From the NCBI RefSeq assembly GCF_017565705.1, contig NZ_JAGDYL010000018.1, positions 27,629 to 91,628 of the forward strand: DNA of 64,000 bases. The letters run 5' to 3'. Origin of the DNA: Leucobacter ruminantium (GTDB lineage: Bacteria > Actinomycetota > Actinomycetes > Actinomycetales > Microbacteriaceae). The position numbers were made by a program, and so were the translations under genes. The number at the start of each line of letters is the position of its first letter. Within the stretch, counting starts at the first letter, position 1. Below the pieces are notes generated by a model. It did not search any database. It was given only the letters and a program-made list of their open reading frames with translations, and had not been told where the DNA came from. Positions 9,506-18,378 of the stretch are shown here, one piece after another.

Positions 9506-10375
9506 CTAGTGCGCGGGCTCGAACAGTCGTCCCGTGCCGAGGGGTTCTGATCGGAAATCATCGAGCGAGCGTACAGCGACGTCGTTGAGGCTCCATGCTT
9601 CCAAGGCTGCTTCAAACGCGTCCGTGCGCCACTGCGCTTCACGCTGCGACGTGGGCGGATCGTAGATCACGTTCACGGGCACATCCGAATCAACAATCAC
9701 AGTCCGTGCCGCGCCCAAGCTCATCTCAGCACCGCCGTCGCGGAGCCTCGTCAGGAAGTAGTTCGAGGCTTGCACCTGCTGCTCGAGCAGCTCGACATTG
9801 GCGATGTTGAACGCCCACACGTTCAACAGGTCATCCGTTCGATGGTCTCGACGCATGAAGTCGAACGTGCTCCGCTGTTTCCCGATGGAAGCTTTCGGCT
9901 GCACGAACAGATCCCGTCCGAGAGCGAGGTCGAACTCGAACTGCAACGTGTCACGCACCTCTGCACGCATCGAAGTCCGCGACAGCGTTCGCTGCCGCTT
10001 GACTGTTTCACGCTCGACCAGGTGCGGGAACAGCAGGGCTACGCCTTCCGCGGCAGAGGGCACCTCGATGGTGTTGGGTTCAGAGAACTGCACGGAGTTC
10101 GCCTGCCTGGTGCGCAGGTGACCAACCCATCCGCTACTGACGGGCTCGCCGTCGAACTCGATGCTGCTGTGTCGTTCAACGCGTCGCTCGAGCCATGACA
10201 CCCAGGGTCTGAGTTCGTGCAGATCGGTGCCGAGCCGGCCACGGTTGCGCACCGCTCTAGTATCGAAGCGCACGGCCCAATCGCTGCCATCGCGCCCGCA
10301 CAGGATGCCAATGTTGGTGAACTCGCCTCTGGCGATGTTTGGCACATACCGAATGATCCAGTATTGATAGCTCAT
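9506..10375 (-). CDS. DUF3037-family protein, second gene of the HipA-like/DUF3037 pair
   Basis: A 289-residue soluble protein. Its N-terminus, YWIIRYVPNIARGEFTNIG followed by ILCGRDG, matches DUF3037, a family of unknown function. The start is well supported: AAGGAGGTG sits 7 nt before the ATG at 10375. It begins 12 nt after the HipA-like kinase gene ends, so they form one transcript, and I recall these two families as frequent neighbours in bacteria. G+C is visibly lower than the flanks (57% in one 60-nt row at 9841), and the gene carries no GAGGGATC word. Both points suggest it was acquired by transfer. Its biochemical role is unknown; a partner or substrate of the kinase is the simplest idea. 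Confidence 0.8.
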   Translation of the reverse strand: MSYQYWIIRYVPNIARGEFTNIGILCGRDGSDWAVRFDTRAVRNRGRLGTDLHELRPWVSWLERRVERHSSIEFDGEPVSSGWVGHLRTRQANSVQFSEPNTIEVPSAAEGVALLFPHLVERETVKRQRTLSRTSMRAEVRDTLQFEFDLALGRDLFVQPKASIGKQRSTFDFMRRDHRTDDLLNVWAFNIANVELLEQQVQASNYFLTRLRDGGAEMSLGAARTVIVDSDVPVNVIYDPPTSQREAQWRTDAFEAALEAWSLNDVAVRSLDDFRSEPLGTGRLFEPAH

Positions 10376-10387
10376 GTTGGCACCTCC

Positions 10388-11152
10388 TTACGGGTATCGG
10401 CTCTGCTTGGCTGCCGCACGGAGACGATCTGCGACTCCGGGAATGCGCGCATGTAGCAGAGAAGCGACTTCGAGCAGTTCTGCGGGCGTAGTATTCCAGT
10501 CTAAAGGCACCTGACCGGTGATGGTCTGGATTGTTTCGAGGCCGAGGTACGCGACCTGAGTTGCAGCATCGTTCAATGCTCGGGCGGATGCTACTCCTGC
10601 ATCGATATCGTGTTGCCAGGCCCCTGTGCCGATGCGGCGCAACGATGGGAGATCCCAGTCTGTCTCTCCTGCGAGCCAAAGGCCATGATCGAACGACCAA
10701 ATGCTGTAGTCGTCCGTGGTCTGATGCAGCCATTGCGGGTCAACCCCCATGCAGAGGTCCCACATCGCCAGAATGAATGCCTGCCTCCGACGATTGTCAT
10801 CTCGCTTCGAATAGGTACCCCAATCATCAGACTCGATCACATCCGGAACGTTCAATGAACCGTGCCCGATGCCCGCGTTCATCGAGCGACCGTCTGAGTA
10901 GACCAGTCCGAGAGCGCCCGGAATCTCGACGAGCACGTTGGAGGGTACCGGAGCCCCGATCGCACGACCGATCCCGTATGCGATGACCTCGGCAACGAGC
11001 GCACGCGGCCCTTGCGGACTATCGGGCGCTTTCACCCAATATTGTTGCCCGTCGGAAGCCACAGCGAGGAAGGCCTCAGAACCCGACCCGGTCTGTCGCA
11101 CTCGTGTGACGAGCCGCACGCGAGGTAGAGATGACGGGGACTGCCCAAGCAT
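10388..11152 (-). CDS. HipA-like kinase-fold protein
   Basis: A 254-residue protein resembling the compact HipA-like kinase family (HipA_2). Visible elements are AFLAVASDGQQYWVKAPDS with a possible ATP-binding lysine, EVIAYGIGRAIGAPVP, the catalytic-loop-like VDPQWLHQTTDDYSIWSFDHG and a helical C-terminus. HipA proteins are Ser/Thr kinases of persistence modules, but this short class lacks the HipB-type antitoxin and its target is unknown. It is the first gene of a two-gene unit with DUF3037. The ATG at 11152 is 6 nt after a TAGTCT box with no ribosome site, so it is probably leaderless. G+C is low for this genome. It could be a stress or defence module; nothing in sequence proves that. Confidence 0.75.
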   Translation of the reverse strand: MLGQSPSSLPRVRLVTRVRQTGSGSEAFLAVASDGQQYWVKAPDSPQGPRALVAEVIAYGIGRAIGAPVPSNVLVEIPGALGLVYSDGRSMNAGIGHGSLNVPDVIESDDWGTYSKRDDNRRRQAFILAMWDLCMGVDPQWLHQTTDDYSIWSFDHGLWLAGETDWDLPSLRRIGTGAWQHDIDAGVASARALNDAATQVAYLGLETIQTITGQVPLDWNTTPAELLEVASLLHARIPGVADRLRAAAKQSRYP

Positions 11153-11279
11153 AGTTCGAGACTACCGGCTCACCGGACACGGGTCAGGAGTAATGCGAGA
11201 AGAAGGTCGGCCCGTCGAAGCCGCGGCCTCATACTGCGAGGAGGCGCCGACTGCGACCCTCCCCGCTAGGCTGTCGGGC

Positions 11280-11984
11280 ATGGGTGGGAGCGTCGAGGAT
11301 GTGCAGCGGGACCTCAGCGCGCTCATGGCGCGGGAGGTGGCCCTGGAGTTCGAACCGCAGGGGCCGCTCGCCGATCGGCCGCTGCGGCGATCCTCGGTGC
11401 TGATCCTGTTCGGCGCGCTCGACCGCGTCCCGGCCCGCCGCGCATCCGAAGCGCCGCTCGAAGCCCCCGTGCCTCCCGAGCTCGATCTGCTGCTGACGCG
11501 GCGCGCCGACGGCATGCGCCACCATCCGGGGCAGATCGCCTTCCCCGGCGGCGGGGCGGAGCCCTCGGACGGCGGGGACCCCGCGCGCACGGCGCTGCGG
11601 GAGGCATGGGAGGAGACCGGCCTCGATCCGTCGGGCGTCGAGGTGCTCGGCTCGCTGCCCGAGGTGCACATCCCCGTCAGCAACAACCTCGTCACTCCGG
11701 TGATCGGCTGGTGGCGGTTGCCGAGCGAGGTCGCAGCCGACCATTCGGAGTCGGTCGACGTGTTCCGGGTTCCCGTCGCCGAGCTGCTCGACCCGGCCAG
11801 GCGAGGCACCTCGGTGCTGGAGCGGGGACCGCTGGTGCACCGGGGCGCCGCCTTCCGTCTCGACGACCGCTTCGGCGGTCACGTCGTCTGGGGGTTCACC
11901 GGCATCCTGCTCGCGACTCTCTTCGATCGGCTCGGCTGGGCGGTGCCGTGGGATCGGGAGCACACCTTCGCCGTGCAGCCGTAA
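11280..11984 (+). CDS. Nudix hydrolase, CoA diphosphatase (NudL-like)
   Basis: A 234-residue predicted enzyme cleaving CoA or its esters to phosphopantetheine and 3',5'-ADP. The Nudix box is complete: GGGAEPSDGGDPARTALREA followed by WEETGLD, with the catalytic REAWEE core. Just upstream, LLTRRADGMRHHPGQIAFPGG is the signature that separates CoA-specific Nudix enzymes from others. The start is the ATG at 11280, 7 nt after a TAGGCT box (11267-11272), so the mRNA is likely leaderless. It is divergent from the HipA-like gene (127 nt between) and convergent with the LuxR gene. Confidence 0.9.
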   Translation: MGGSVEDVQRDLSALMAREVALEFEPQGPLADRPLRRSSVLILFGALDRVPARRASEAPLEAPVPPELDLLLTRRADGMRHHPGQIAFPGGGAEPSDGGDPARTALREAWEETGLDPSGVEVLGSLPEVHIPVSNNLVTPVIGWWRLPSEVAADHSESVDVFRVPVAELLDPARRGTSVLERGPLVHRGAAFRLDDRFGGHVVWGFTGILLATLFDRLGWAVPWDREHTFAVQP

Positions 11985-12045
11985 GACGCCGGCAGCGCGA
12001 CATCTCGCGCCGCGGCGTCCCGCGCCGAGCCGTCTCTCCCGCCCG

Positions 12046-14607
12046 TCAATCCTCGCCCGCGCGGTCGATGAGCCCCATGCTCCTGGCCCTCTGCACCGCC
12101 TCGTCGCGCTGGGAGACCCGCAGCTTCCGGAAGACGCTGCGCAGATGGAACTTGACCGTGTTCTGGGTGACGAACAGCACCTCGGCCGCCTCGGCGACGG
12201 TGCTCGCTCCGCGGCCGAACGCTCCGAGGGTGCGGAGTTCGGCGCGCGACAGCGCCTCGTACTGCACGCAGCGCAGGGTCTCGGGCAGTCCCTCGAGGCG
12301 CGCGATCAGCTCGCCGCCCCACGGTCGCGCCGACGCGCGCCCCGCGAGAGCGAGCAGGGCGTCGTAGGGGACCATCGTGAGAGGGCTGGTGAGGCCGTGG
12401 TCGCGCATCAGCTCGATCGCGGTCGCGAACGCCGAGTCCGCGCCTTCCGCATCGCCCCGCTGCTCGAGCGCCGCGGCGAGCAGCAGCCCCGAATCGGCGG
12501 CGAGGCGCGGCGTCGATTCGGCGCGCAGCAGCGCCCGCGCCACCTTGATCGCCCCTTCGCGGTCTCCCATCAGCAGCTTCAGCCTCGCCTGCGCCGCCAC
12601 CGCGTCGGGCAGAGCTTCGGGCAGTTCCGCGAGCAGCTGCGCGGCGGAGCCGTAGTCGCCGAGCACCGCGTTCAGGTTGGCGGCGTGGATGGCCAGCACT
12701 CCCTTGAAGAAGGCGGTCGCGCGGAACGCCGCCTCGGCCTCTCGCGCACGGCGGGCGATCAGGTCGAGTGCGGCGCGGCAGCCCTCCTGCTCACGCGCAG
12801 CCGTGGCCTCCGCGATCGCCAGGATGGGCCACTGCTCGACGCGGGTGATCAGCGGCCCGAGCGCCGAGAGCCGGTCCCGCAGCTGCGCCATGCGCGCGGC
12901 CTCGATGTCGGCGAAGGCGCGCGCGGCGACGCCGTTCACCCAGCTCAGGTGCGGGCTTCTCAGGCCGGCACGGGCCTCGGTCTCCTCGGCTCGCGCGATG
13001 TGCTCGTGCACCTGCGCGATGTCGCCGCGCAGCGCGGCGACGATCGAGAGCCCGTACCAGCCGCGGATCTGCTCGCCCTCGTTGCCCTGCTGTTCGGCGC
13101 TCGCGAGCGCCCACGAGAAGCTTCTCCTGCCGAGCGCGAGATCGCCTGCGAGCACGCCCGTGAGCGCGCTGATGGCGTGGAGGATGGACAGGGAGCGCTC
13201 CAGCAGCTTGGTGGTGCGCTCAGACTCGTCGAACAGCCGCTGCTCGAGATCGCGGGCGAGCCGCAGCGACTCGCCCCCGTTGCCGCGCATCCGTTCGGCG
13301 GCGACGAGGAGGGCGAGGGAGACGATGCGCAGTTCGCTGTCGGAGCTCCTGAGCGCTTCGCGCGCCGAGCTGCGCAACAGCCCGTGCAGCGCGTCGAGCT
13401 GGTCTCCCGGGGTCTCCGGCTCCGACATCTCGAGGATCAGTCGCGAGCCGACGAGCACCGCGAAGCCCCGGATCTCGTCGAGCGGCAAGCGTCTGAGCAG
13501 CGCGAGCAGGCCGGTGTGGGAGTCGACCACTTCGAGGAAGTCGCGCGCGATCGCCCGTGAGGCCTCTTCGAAGGCGCCGAGCTCGATGAGCTGGCGCACG
13601 GCCGGGAAGGGCGCGTCGCGGGCGAGTTCTCGCGCGCTGCGCCGTTGGAGCTCCCGTGCCCGCGGATCCCCGAACTCCTGGAGCGCGCGGGAGCGCAGCG
13701 TGCTCGCGAATCCGGGGTGACCCACGAGACGGATGGTGTCGGAGTACCAGTTGCGGCTCAGCAGTCCGAGTTCGCACAGCTCGCGCACCACCTCGAGGGT
13801 CTCCGCGTAGCCGAGCTCGAGCACCTCGCTCACGAGGTCGACGCTGACGAGCTCGCAGAGCGCCGCGAGCAGCAGCACGGAGCGCCCCCGGGGGTGCACG
13901 ATCCGCTGACTGTGCTGCACGACGAAGCGCGCGAGCTGGGAGTCGAGGTCGCGCTGCTCACCGCCCTCGGCCAACTGCTGCACGACGAGCCGCACGGCGA
14001 CCGGCCAACCCCCGGAGGACTCGTGGAGCGCATCGACGGCGCGCGGCCCGCCGACGCCGTAGAGCGCCGCCATGGCGGCGGTCTCCTCGCGGGTGAAGGC
14101 GAGACGATCGGCGTCGATCAGTTCGAACGGCGTACGGCTCGTGACGAGCGGGCCGTCGAGAGCGGCGAAGCGGCGCGAGAGCGCCACGATGTAGAGGTGC
14201 TCGCTCAGTCCGAGCAGTTCGGCCACCTCGAGGTCGAACGACGCCTCGGTGGAGTTCTGGTAGTCGTCGATCACGAGCACGGTCGGCGCGCCCAGTCGGG
14301 AGACGGCTCGCTGCACGGCCCGTTTCGCGCCCGCCCTCCTGCCGTCCGATCCCTCGCCCGCGGGGTTCAGCGCGTCGAGCAGCGCGGCCCAGAAGGCGGA
14401 CGCGCCGCTCCCCATCTCGGGCGAACGCATCCAGAGCACTTCCCGGTCGCCGAAGGCCCCGCCCCGGGCCCACTGCGCCGCGAGCACGGTCTTGCCCATG
14501 CCCGCCGGCGCGAAGATCAGCGTCAGCGGAGGAAGATCGCCCTCGGGCCCGACCGGGATCAGCCGAGATCTCTCCAGGGCTCGGAACCGGATCGCGGGTA
14601 TCACCAC
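12046..14607 (-). CDS. MalT-like LuxR-family transcriptional regulator (STAND ATPase)
   Basis: A large 853-residue regulator. The P-loop is APAGMGKTVLAAQWA near residue 34, and a Walker-B-like LVIDDYQNS lies near residue 117. A long middle section of alanine/leucine-rich helices resembles the TPR-like repeats of MalT. A LuxR-type HTH is at the C-terminus (LSRAELRTLGAFGRGAS, then NTVKFHLRSVFRKLRVS). Such proteins bind an inducer in the repeat region and ATP in the NTPase domain to activate promoters. The ligand and targets are unknown, and no sugar operon lies beside it. The start is one of two adjacent GTG codons at 14607/14604. Confidence 0.88.
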   Translation of the reverse strand: MVIPAIRFRALERSRLIPVGPEGDLPPLTLIFAPAGMGKTVLAAQWARGGAFGDREVLWMRSPEMGSGASAFWAALLDALNPAGEGSDGRRAGAKRAVQRAVSRLGAPTVLVIDDYQNSTEASFDLEVAELLGLSEHLYIVALSRRFAALDGPLVTSRTPFELIDADRLAFTREETAAMAALYGVGGPRAVDALHESSGGWPVAVRLVVQQLAEGGEQRDLDSQLARFVVQHSQRIVHPRGRSVLLLAALCELVSVDLVSEVLELGYAETLEVVRELCELGLLSRNWYSDTIRLVGHPGFASTLRSRALQEFGDPRARELQRRSARELARDAPFPAVRQLIELGAFEEASRAIARDFLEVVDSHTGLLALLRRLPLDEIRGFAVLVGSRLILEMSEPETPGDQLDALHGLLRSSAREALRSSDSELRIVSLALLVAAERMRGNGGESLRLARDLEQRLFDESERTTKLLERSLSILHAISALTGVLAGDLALGRRSFSWALASAEQQGNEGEQIRGWYGLSIVAALRGDIAQVHEHIARAEETEARAGLRSPHLSWVNGVAARAFADIEAARMAQLRDRLSALGPLITRVEQWPILAIAEATAAREQEGCRAALDLIARRAREAEAAFRATAFFKGVLAIHAANLNAVLGDYGSAAQLLAELPEALPDAVAAQARLKLLMGDREGAIKVARALLRAESTPRLAADSGLLLAAALEQRGDAEGADSAFATAIELMRDHGLTSPLTMVPYDALLALAGRASARPWGGELIARLEGLPETLRCVQYEALSRAELRTLGAFGRGASTVAEAAEVLFVTQNTVKFHLRSVFRKLRVSQRDEAVQRARSMGLIDRAGED

Positions 14608-15028
14608 AACACTCCCAGACTCGTACGGAGCTCGAAGCCGCGCGGCGCCTCACCCCCCGACGAAGCACCACCTCAACCGCGATCCGAGACCCTGCAGTTC
14701 CCCTGTCGAAAGGGTATCACGCGCGTCGGGCGCCGCATCGCGGCGGGGCCGCGGGGAGCCGGAGGCGTTGTCTGGAGTGAACGGGCGGGGGAAGCACCCG
14801 GGGAGATGGCCTCGCCCCGCCCGTGCGACGACCACCTCGGCTTATCGGGGATGACGCGCCGCAAGTCGATCGTCGAGCGAGTCCGGGTCGAGATAACTCG
14901 CAGCCGGACCGCTGCTTCCGACTGTAGATCCCGTAAGCGCCCGCCCCGCCGTTTCAGCCCCCGGAACCACCCTCCCCGGGCCCCAAATCCCACCCGTCGA
15001 CGCGGCAGACCGTCCGTTCCGCGTGCGC
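14608..15028. other. Noncoding gap between the LuxR regulator and dgt
   Basis: I find no convincing gene in these 421 bases. Short frames are present on both strands but lack start signals or family similarity. The one structure seen is an inverted repeat, ACGGGCGGGG (14781-14790) with CCCCGCCCGT (14815-14824), which could be the dgt terminator or part of the regulator's leader. The gap is unusually long for this tightly packed region and may hold the regulator's promoter. Confidence 0.5.
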
Positions 15029-16702
15029 TCAGCCGAGCACGGAGCCTCCGGTGAGCGCGCGGTGCGCGGTCACCGCCTGCTGATCGCTGAGAGACGCGAC
15101 GTAGTCGAGCACCGCGCGCGCCCTGCCCTGTCTGCGCAGCGCGGCGTCGTCGGCGTCGCCCATCAGCAGCTCGGGCCGATCCCTCCGCACGCGGAACGCT
15201 GCGTCCGTCGCCTCCTCGACCCACTCGAGCAGGCGCCGCGGCGCCCGGACGGCGTCGTCGGTATCGGAGAGCCACGCGTCGAAGCCGAGCGCCAACTCCT
15301 CGACCACCCGCGCTCTGCCGCGCTGAGGCTGCCCGAGCTCCGGGCGCTCGAGCACGAAGTGCGCGTGCACGAACTTCAGCACCATCACCTCGTGCCAGGC
15401 GCGGCCGTCCAGACGCACGTGACCGCTGCGCACGTGCGGGTGCTCCTCGACCACGATCGAGGTGCGCAGGTGATCGATCCAGCGCCGCGTGAAGCTCGAT
15501 ACGGCGCGCTCGCTGTCGATGCCGCCGTCGTAGGGAGCAGCGAGCAGGGCCTCGCCCACCTCAGCGCTCACGTGACGCACCGCCGCGGTGAACGCGTCGC
15601 GGTCGGCGATCCAGCCGTCCTTGCGACGCAGGCGCCGCCACAGCAGTTCGAGCGAGCGGCCGGGCGCGCGGCGCTCGGCGGCGAGCGCCGGCTCCGGTTC
15701 GCCTGCCAGCGCGTCGGCCTCGGCGAGCCAGGCGCGGAACTCCGAGGTGACCGCCGCCTGCTGCAGCACCCCGGCCCTCGCGAAGTCGTCGAGATCGTGC
15801 ACGGCGTAGGCGATGTCGTCGGCGAGGTCCATCACGCCGCACTCCACGGTCTGCCGTCCGCGCTCGATCCGAGGGAATGCGGCGAGCGCCTGCTCCATCT
15901 CCTCCGCATCGAGGGAGTAGGCCGAGAACTTCTCGGCGCCGCCGACCGCGTCGGTGCCGACGCCGCGCGGACGCTCGTCGGCGGGCAGCTCCGCCTCGGT
16001 CACCCCGACCCACGCGGCACGGGTCCAGGGATACTTCAGCGTCGCCGCGCGCGAGGCGGCGGTGAGGTTGAGGCCGGGGAAATCGCGACCGAGCGTGTCG
16101 AGCTGCGTGAGAATGCGGAAACTCTGCGCGTTGCCCTCGAAGCCCTCGGCCAGCCCCAGCCGCTCGCGCGCGACTCTGTCGAGCACTCGCTCGCCGAGGT
16201 GCCCGAACGGCGGGTGGCCGAGGTCGTGCGCGTGGGCCGCCGCCTGCGCGACGATGGTGTCGCACCCGCCGAGCCGTGCGACGACGGCGCCGACCGCGTC
16301 GTCGTGCGGGCTCTCGCCCCTCGCGAAAGCGGCGTGGCGCGCCTCGCGTCCCGCGAGCTGGGCCGCGATCACGCGCGCGACGGCGCTGACCTTGAGCGAG
16401 TGGGTGAGCCGGTTGTGCATCACGGGCCCCACGCCCGACTGCGGCACGACCTGGGTGACGTCGGAGAGCCTCCCGAAATAGGAGGAGAAGCGGATCCGCT
16501 CGAGGTCGACCCTGAACTCCTGCACCTCGCCCTCGCGCGCCTCCCAGCCGGGATCGCCGGGCGCACCGAGGTCGGTCGGTCGGTGCTGCGAGCCCACGTC
16601 CTCGACGTAGCGCCGCGCCTCACGCGCCCGCTCGGCGGCGGCGCTCCCGGCCACCGGGGATCCCTCGCCGCTCTCGACTCGCGCACTCATGCCTCCATTC
16701 AT
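15029..16702 (-). CDS. dgt: Dgt-type deoxyguanosine triphosphate triphosphohydrolase
   Basis: HD-domain enzyme releasing triphosphate from dNTPs; 557 residues from the ATG at 16702, or 553 from the ATG at 16690. The GGAGG between the two ATGs is too close to serve the second. Metal-binding motifs are in order: FRVDLERIRFSSYFGRLSD, HNRLTHSLKVS, HAHDLGHPPFGHLGE and the late DLADDIAYAVHDLDDF. The family gatekeeper sequence GNAQSFRILTQLD is also present. The frame continues upstream past the promoter region into opposite-strand coding sequence, so the longer 705-residue reading is rejected. It is divergent from the following small gene. The role is dNTP pool control or phage resistance. Confidence 0.93.
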   Translation of the reverse strand: MNGGMSARVESGEGSPVAGSAAAERAREARRYVEDVGSQHRPTDLGAPGDPGWEAREGEVQEFRVDLERIRFSSYFGRLSDVTQVVPQSGVGPVMHNRLTHSLKVSAVARVIAAQLAGREARHAAFARGESPHDDAVGAVVARLGGCDTIVAQAAAHAHDLGHPPFGHLGERVLDRVARERLGLAEGFEGNAQSFRILTQLDTLGRDFPGLNLTAASRAATLKYPWTRAAWVGVTEAELPADERPRGVGTDAVGGAEKFSAYSLDAEEMEQALAAFPRIERGRQTVECGVMDLADDIAYAVHDLDDFARAGVLQQAAVTSEFRAWLAEADALAGEPEPALAAERRAPGRSLELLWRRLRRKDGWIADRDAFTAAVRHVSAEVGEALLAAPYDGGIDSERAVSSFTRRWIDHLRTSIVVEEHPHVRSGHVRLDGRAWHEVMVLKFVHAHFVLERPELGQPQRGRARVVEELALGFDAWLSDTDDAVRAPRRLLEWVEEATDAAFRVRRDRPELLMGDADDAALRRQGRARAVLDYVASLSDQQAVTAHRALTGGSVLG

Positions 16703-16768
16703 AGCAGCCGATTCGCGGGAGGCGACAGGGCGAGGGGTCGGCGCCGACGCGCGCCGCGGCTTCCCGAG

Positions 16769-16774
16769 TACGCT
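16769..16774 (+). promoter_or_regulatory. -10 box (TACGCT) of the gene at 16781
   Basis: TACGCT is 6 nt before the ATG at 16781. Identical hexamers at 6 to 7 nt precede three other genes in this window. Confidence 0.45.
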
Positions 16775-16780
16775 GGAGCC

Positions 16781-17350
16781 ATGAGCGCTGCAGCGGAATC
16801 GGGCAACAGCACGCGGCCCGGGAACATCCCGGCCCTGGAACGCGCGACCGGCCGCGCCTGGGACGACTGGCTCCGATACTTCGAGGCCGAGGGAGCACGC
16901 GAGCTCACGCACGCGGATATCGCCCGCCTCGCCCGTACCCGCATGCCCGAGGGGCTCGACAACCCCGACTGGTGGGCGCAGGGCGCTGCGATCGCCTACG
17001 AGCAGCACGCGGGTCTCCGGGTGCCGGGCCAGTCCTCGTCGGGAACGTTCCGGGTGAGCGCGAGCCGCACGATGCCGCTCGACCGAGACGCCGCCATCGA
17101 CGCCTGGCGCACCGCACACGGCGAGCGAGAGGCGCACCTGGGACACGCGGCGGGAGAGCCGCGTTCATCACGCACCGAGAAGCGCTCGTTCTGGCGTTTC
17201 GGGCTCGACGGAGCCGGCCGCGTCGAGGTCTCGGCGACTCCCAAGGGCGATGACCGGTGCATCCTCGCGGTGAACCACGACGGCCTGCCGAGCGGAGACC
17301 GCATCGAGGCGTGGCGCGGGCACTGGAAAGCGATGCTCGCCGAGCTGTAA
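16781..17350 (+). CDS. Conserved hypothetical protein with WDDWLxYF N-terminus
   Basis: A 189-residue soluble protein that I do not assign to a named pathway. The N-terminal half (ATGRAWDDWLRYFEAEGARE, then LTHADIARLA and NPDWWAQGAAIAYEQHAG) resembles DUF4287-like helical domains of actinobacterial proteins. The C-terminal half, from FRVSASRTMPLDRD to WRGHWKAMLAEL, looks like a START/AHSA1-type (SRPBCC) fold that might bind a small hydrophobic ligand. The start is the ATG at 16781, with a TACGCT box 6 nt before it. It ends 19 nt before the lipid kinase gene on the same strand, so the two are probably co-transcribed. Confidence 0.7.
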   Translation: MSAAAESGNSTRPGNIPALERATGRAWDDWLRYFEAEGARELTHADIARLARTRMPEGLDNPDWWAQGAAIAYEQHAGLRVPGQSSSGTFRVSASRTMPLDRDAAIDAWRTAHGEREAHLGHAAGEPRSSRTEKRSFWRFGLDGAGRVEVSATPKGDDRCILAVNHDGLPSGDRIEAWRGHWKAMLAEL

Positions 17351-17369
17351 TTCGGACGAAGGGAGAACC

Positions 17370-18329
17370 ATGGGTGAGCGGATCGGGATCGTCTGGAACC
17401 CGTCGAAGGTCGAAGAGGCGGAGCTGCGGGACGCGCTCAGCGTCGCGCTCGCGGAGTCGCCCGGGCACGAGGAGGCGGACTGCCTCTGGTTCGAGACCAC
17501 CGTGGACGACCCCGGACAGGGGGCCGCGGCAGAGGCGCTCGAGCAGGGCTGCGACCTCGTGATCGCGGCGGGCGGCGACGGCACCGTGCGCGCGGTCGCG
17601 GAGCGGCTGGGCGAGAGCGGCGCCGCTGCGGCCGAGCTCGGGCTGGTGCCGCTCGGCACCGGCAATCTGCTAGCCCGCAACCTCGGCGTCCCCCTCGGCG
17701 ACGCGCGAGCCGCCTTCGCGCTCGCACTCGCCGGAACCGCCTCCCCGCTCGACCTCGGCGAGGTGCGATCACGCACGGCCGACGGCGCGGAGGAGCGCCG
17801 CGGCTTCGTCGTGATGGTCGGCTTCGGGATCGATGCGCAGATGATCGTCGAGACCGACGACGAGCTGAAGGCCAAGGCCGGCTGGCTCGCCTACGTCGAG
17901 TCGCTCGGCCGCGCTGCATCGAGCACGGAGGTCGTCGAGGCGTCCCTGAGCCTCGACGGCGGCGATCCCTCGCCCGTCCCCGCCCACACCCTGCTGGTCG
18001 CGAACTGCGGCAGCATCCAGGGAGGGATCACTCTTCTGCCGGATGCGGCACCCGACGACGGCGAACTCGACCTGCTCGTACTGAGCGCGGACACCGCCGG
18101 CGCCTGGTTCGACACGATGAAGAACATGATGTGGGACAACGGGCTGAAGCGGCTCGTCGCAGGAGGCGGAACGGCCGAGAGCTCGGAGTCGACCACCCAC
18201 CTGCGCGCACGAGAGGTGCGCGTCGAGCTGCCCGAACCGCTCGCCTTCGAGATCGACGGCGAAGACGTCGGAGAGGTCGCCGCGTTCGAGGTGCGGATCC
18301 TGCCCGGCGCGCTGCGGGTGCGCGGGTAG
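17370..18329 (+). CDS. Diacylglycerol / YegS-like lipid kinase
   Basis: A 319-residue DAGK-catalytic-domain enzyme that phosphorylates a lipid such as diacylglycerol. Motifs are the N-terminal GIVWNPSKV, the nucleotide-binding VIAAGGDGTVRAVAERL, and LGLVPLGTGNLLARNLGVPL. The C-terminal domain is beta-rich with MVGFGIDAQMI and FEIDGEDVGE. GGGAG-type purines precede the ATG at 17370. A second, clearly related kinase lies at 56884, so two paralogues sit within 40 kb. Neighbours suggest a small operon with the upstream SRPBCC-like gene and the downstream reductase. Confidence 0.9.
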   Translation: MGERIGIVWNPSKVEEAELRDALSVALAESPGHEEADCLWFETTVDDPGQGAAAEALEQGCDLVIAAGGDGTVRAVAERLGESGAAAAELGLVPLGTGNLLARNLGVPLGDARAAFALALAGTASPLDLGEVRSRTADGAEERRGFVVMVGFGIDAQMIVETDDELKAKAGWLAYVESLGRAASSTEVVEASLSLDGGDPSPVPAHTLLVANCGSIQGGITLLPDAAPDDGELDLLVLSADTAGAWFDTMKNMMWDNGLKRLVAGGGTAESSESTTHLRAREVRVELPEPLAFEIDGEDVGEVAAFEVRILPGALRVRG

Positions 18330-18378
18330 GGAACGAGGCGCGGCGGAAGCCGCGGGAACGGAACGAGGAGGAATACCG

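Noticed and set aside
14608..15028. Small genes in the LuxR-dgt gap
   Set aside because: Frames of 60-120 codons exist on both strands, but none has a ribosome site, TANNNT box at the right distance or recognisable sequence.
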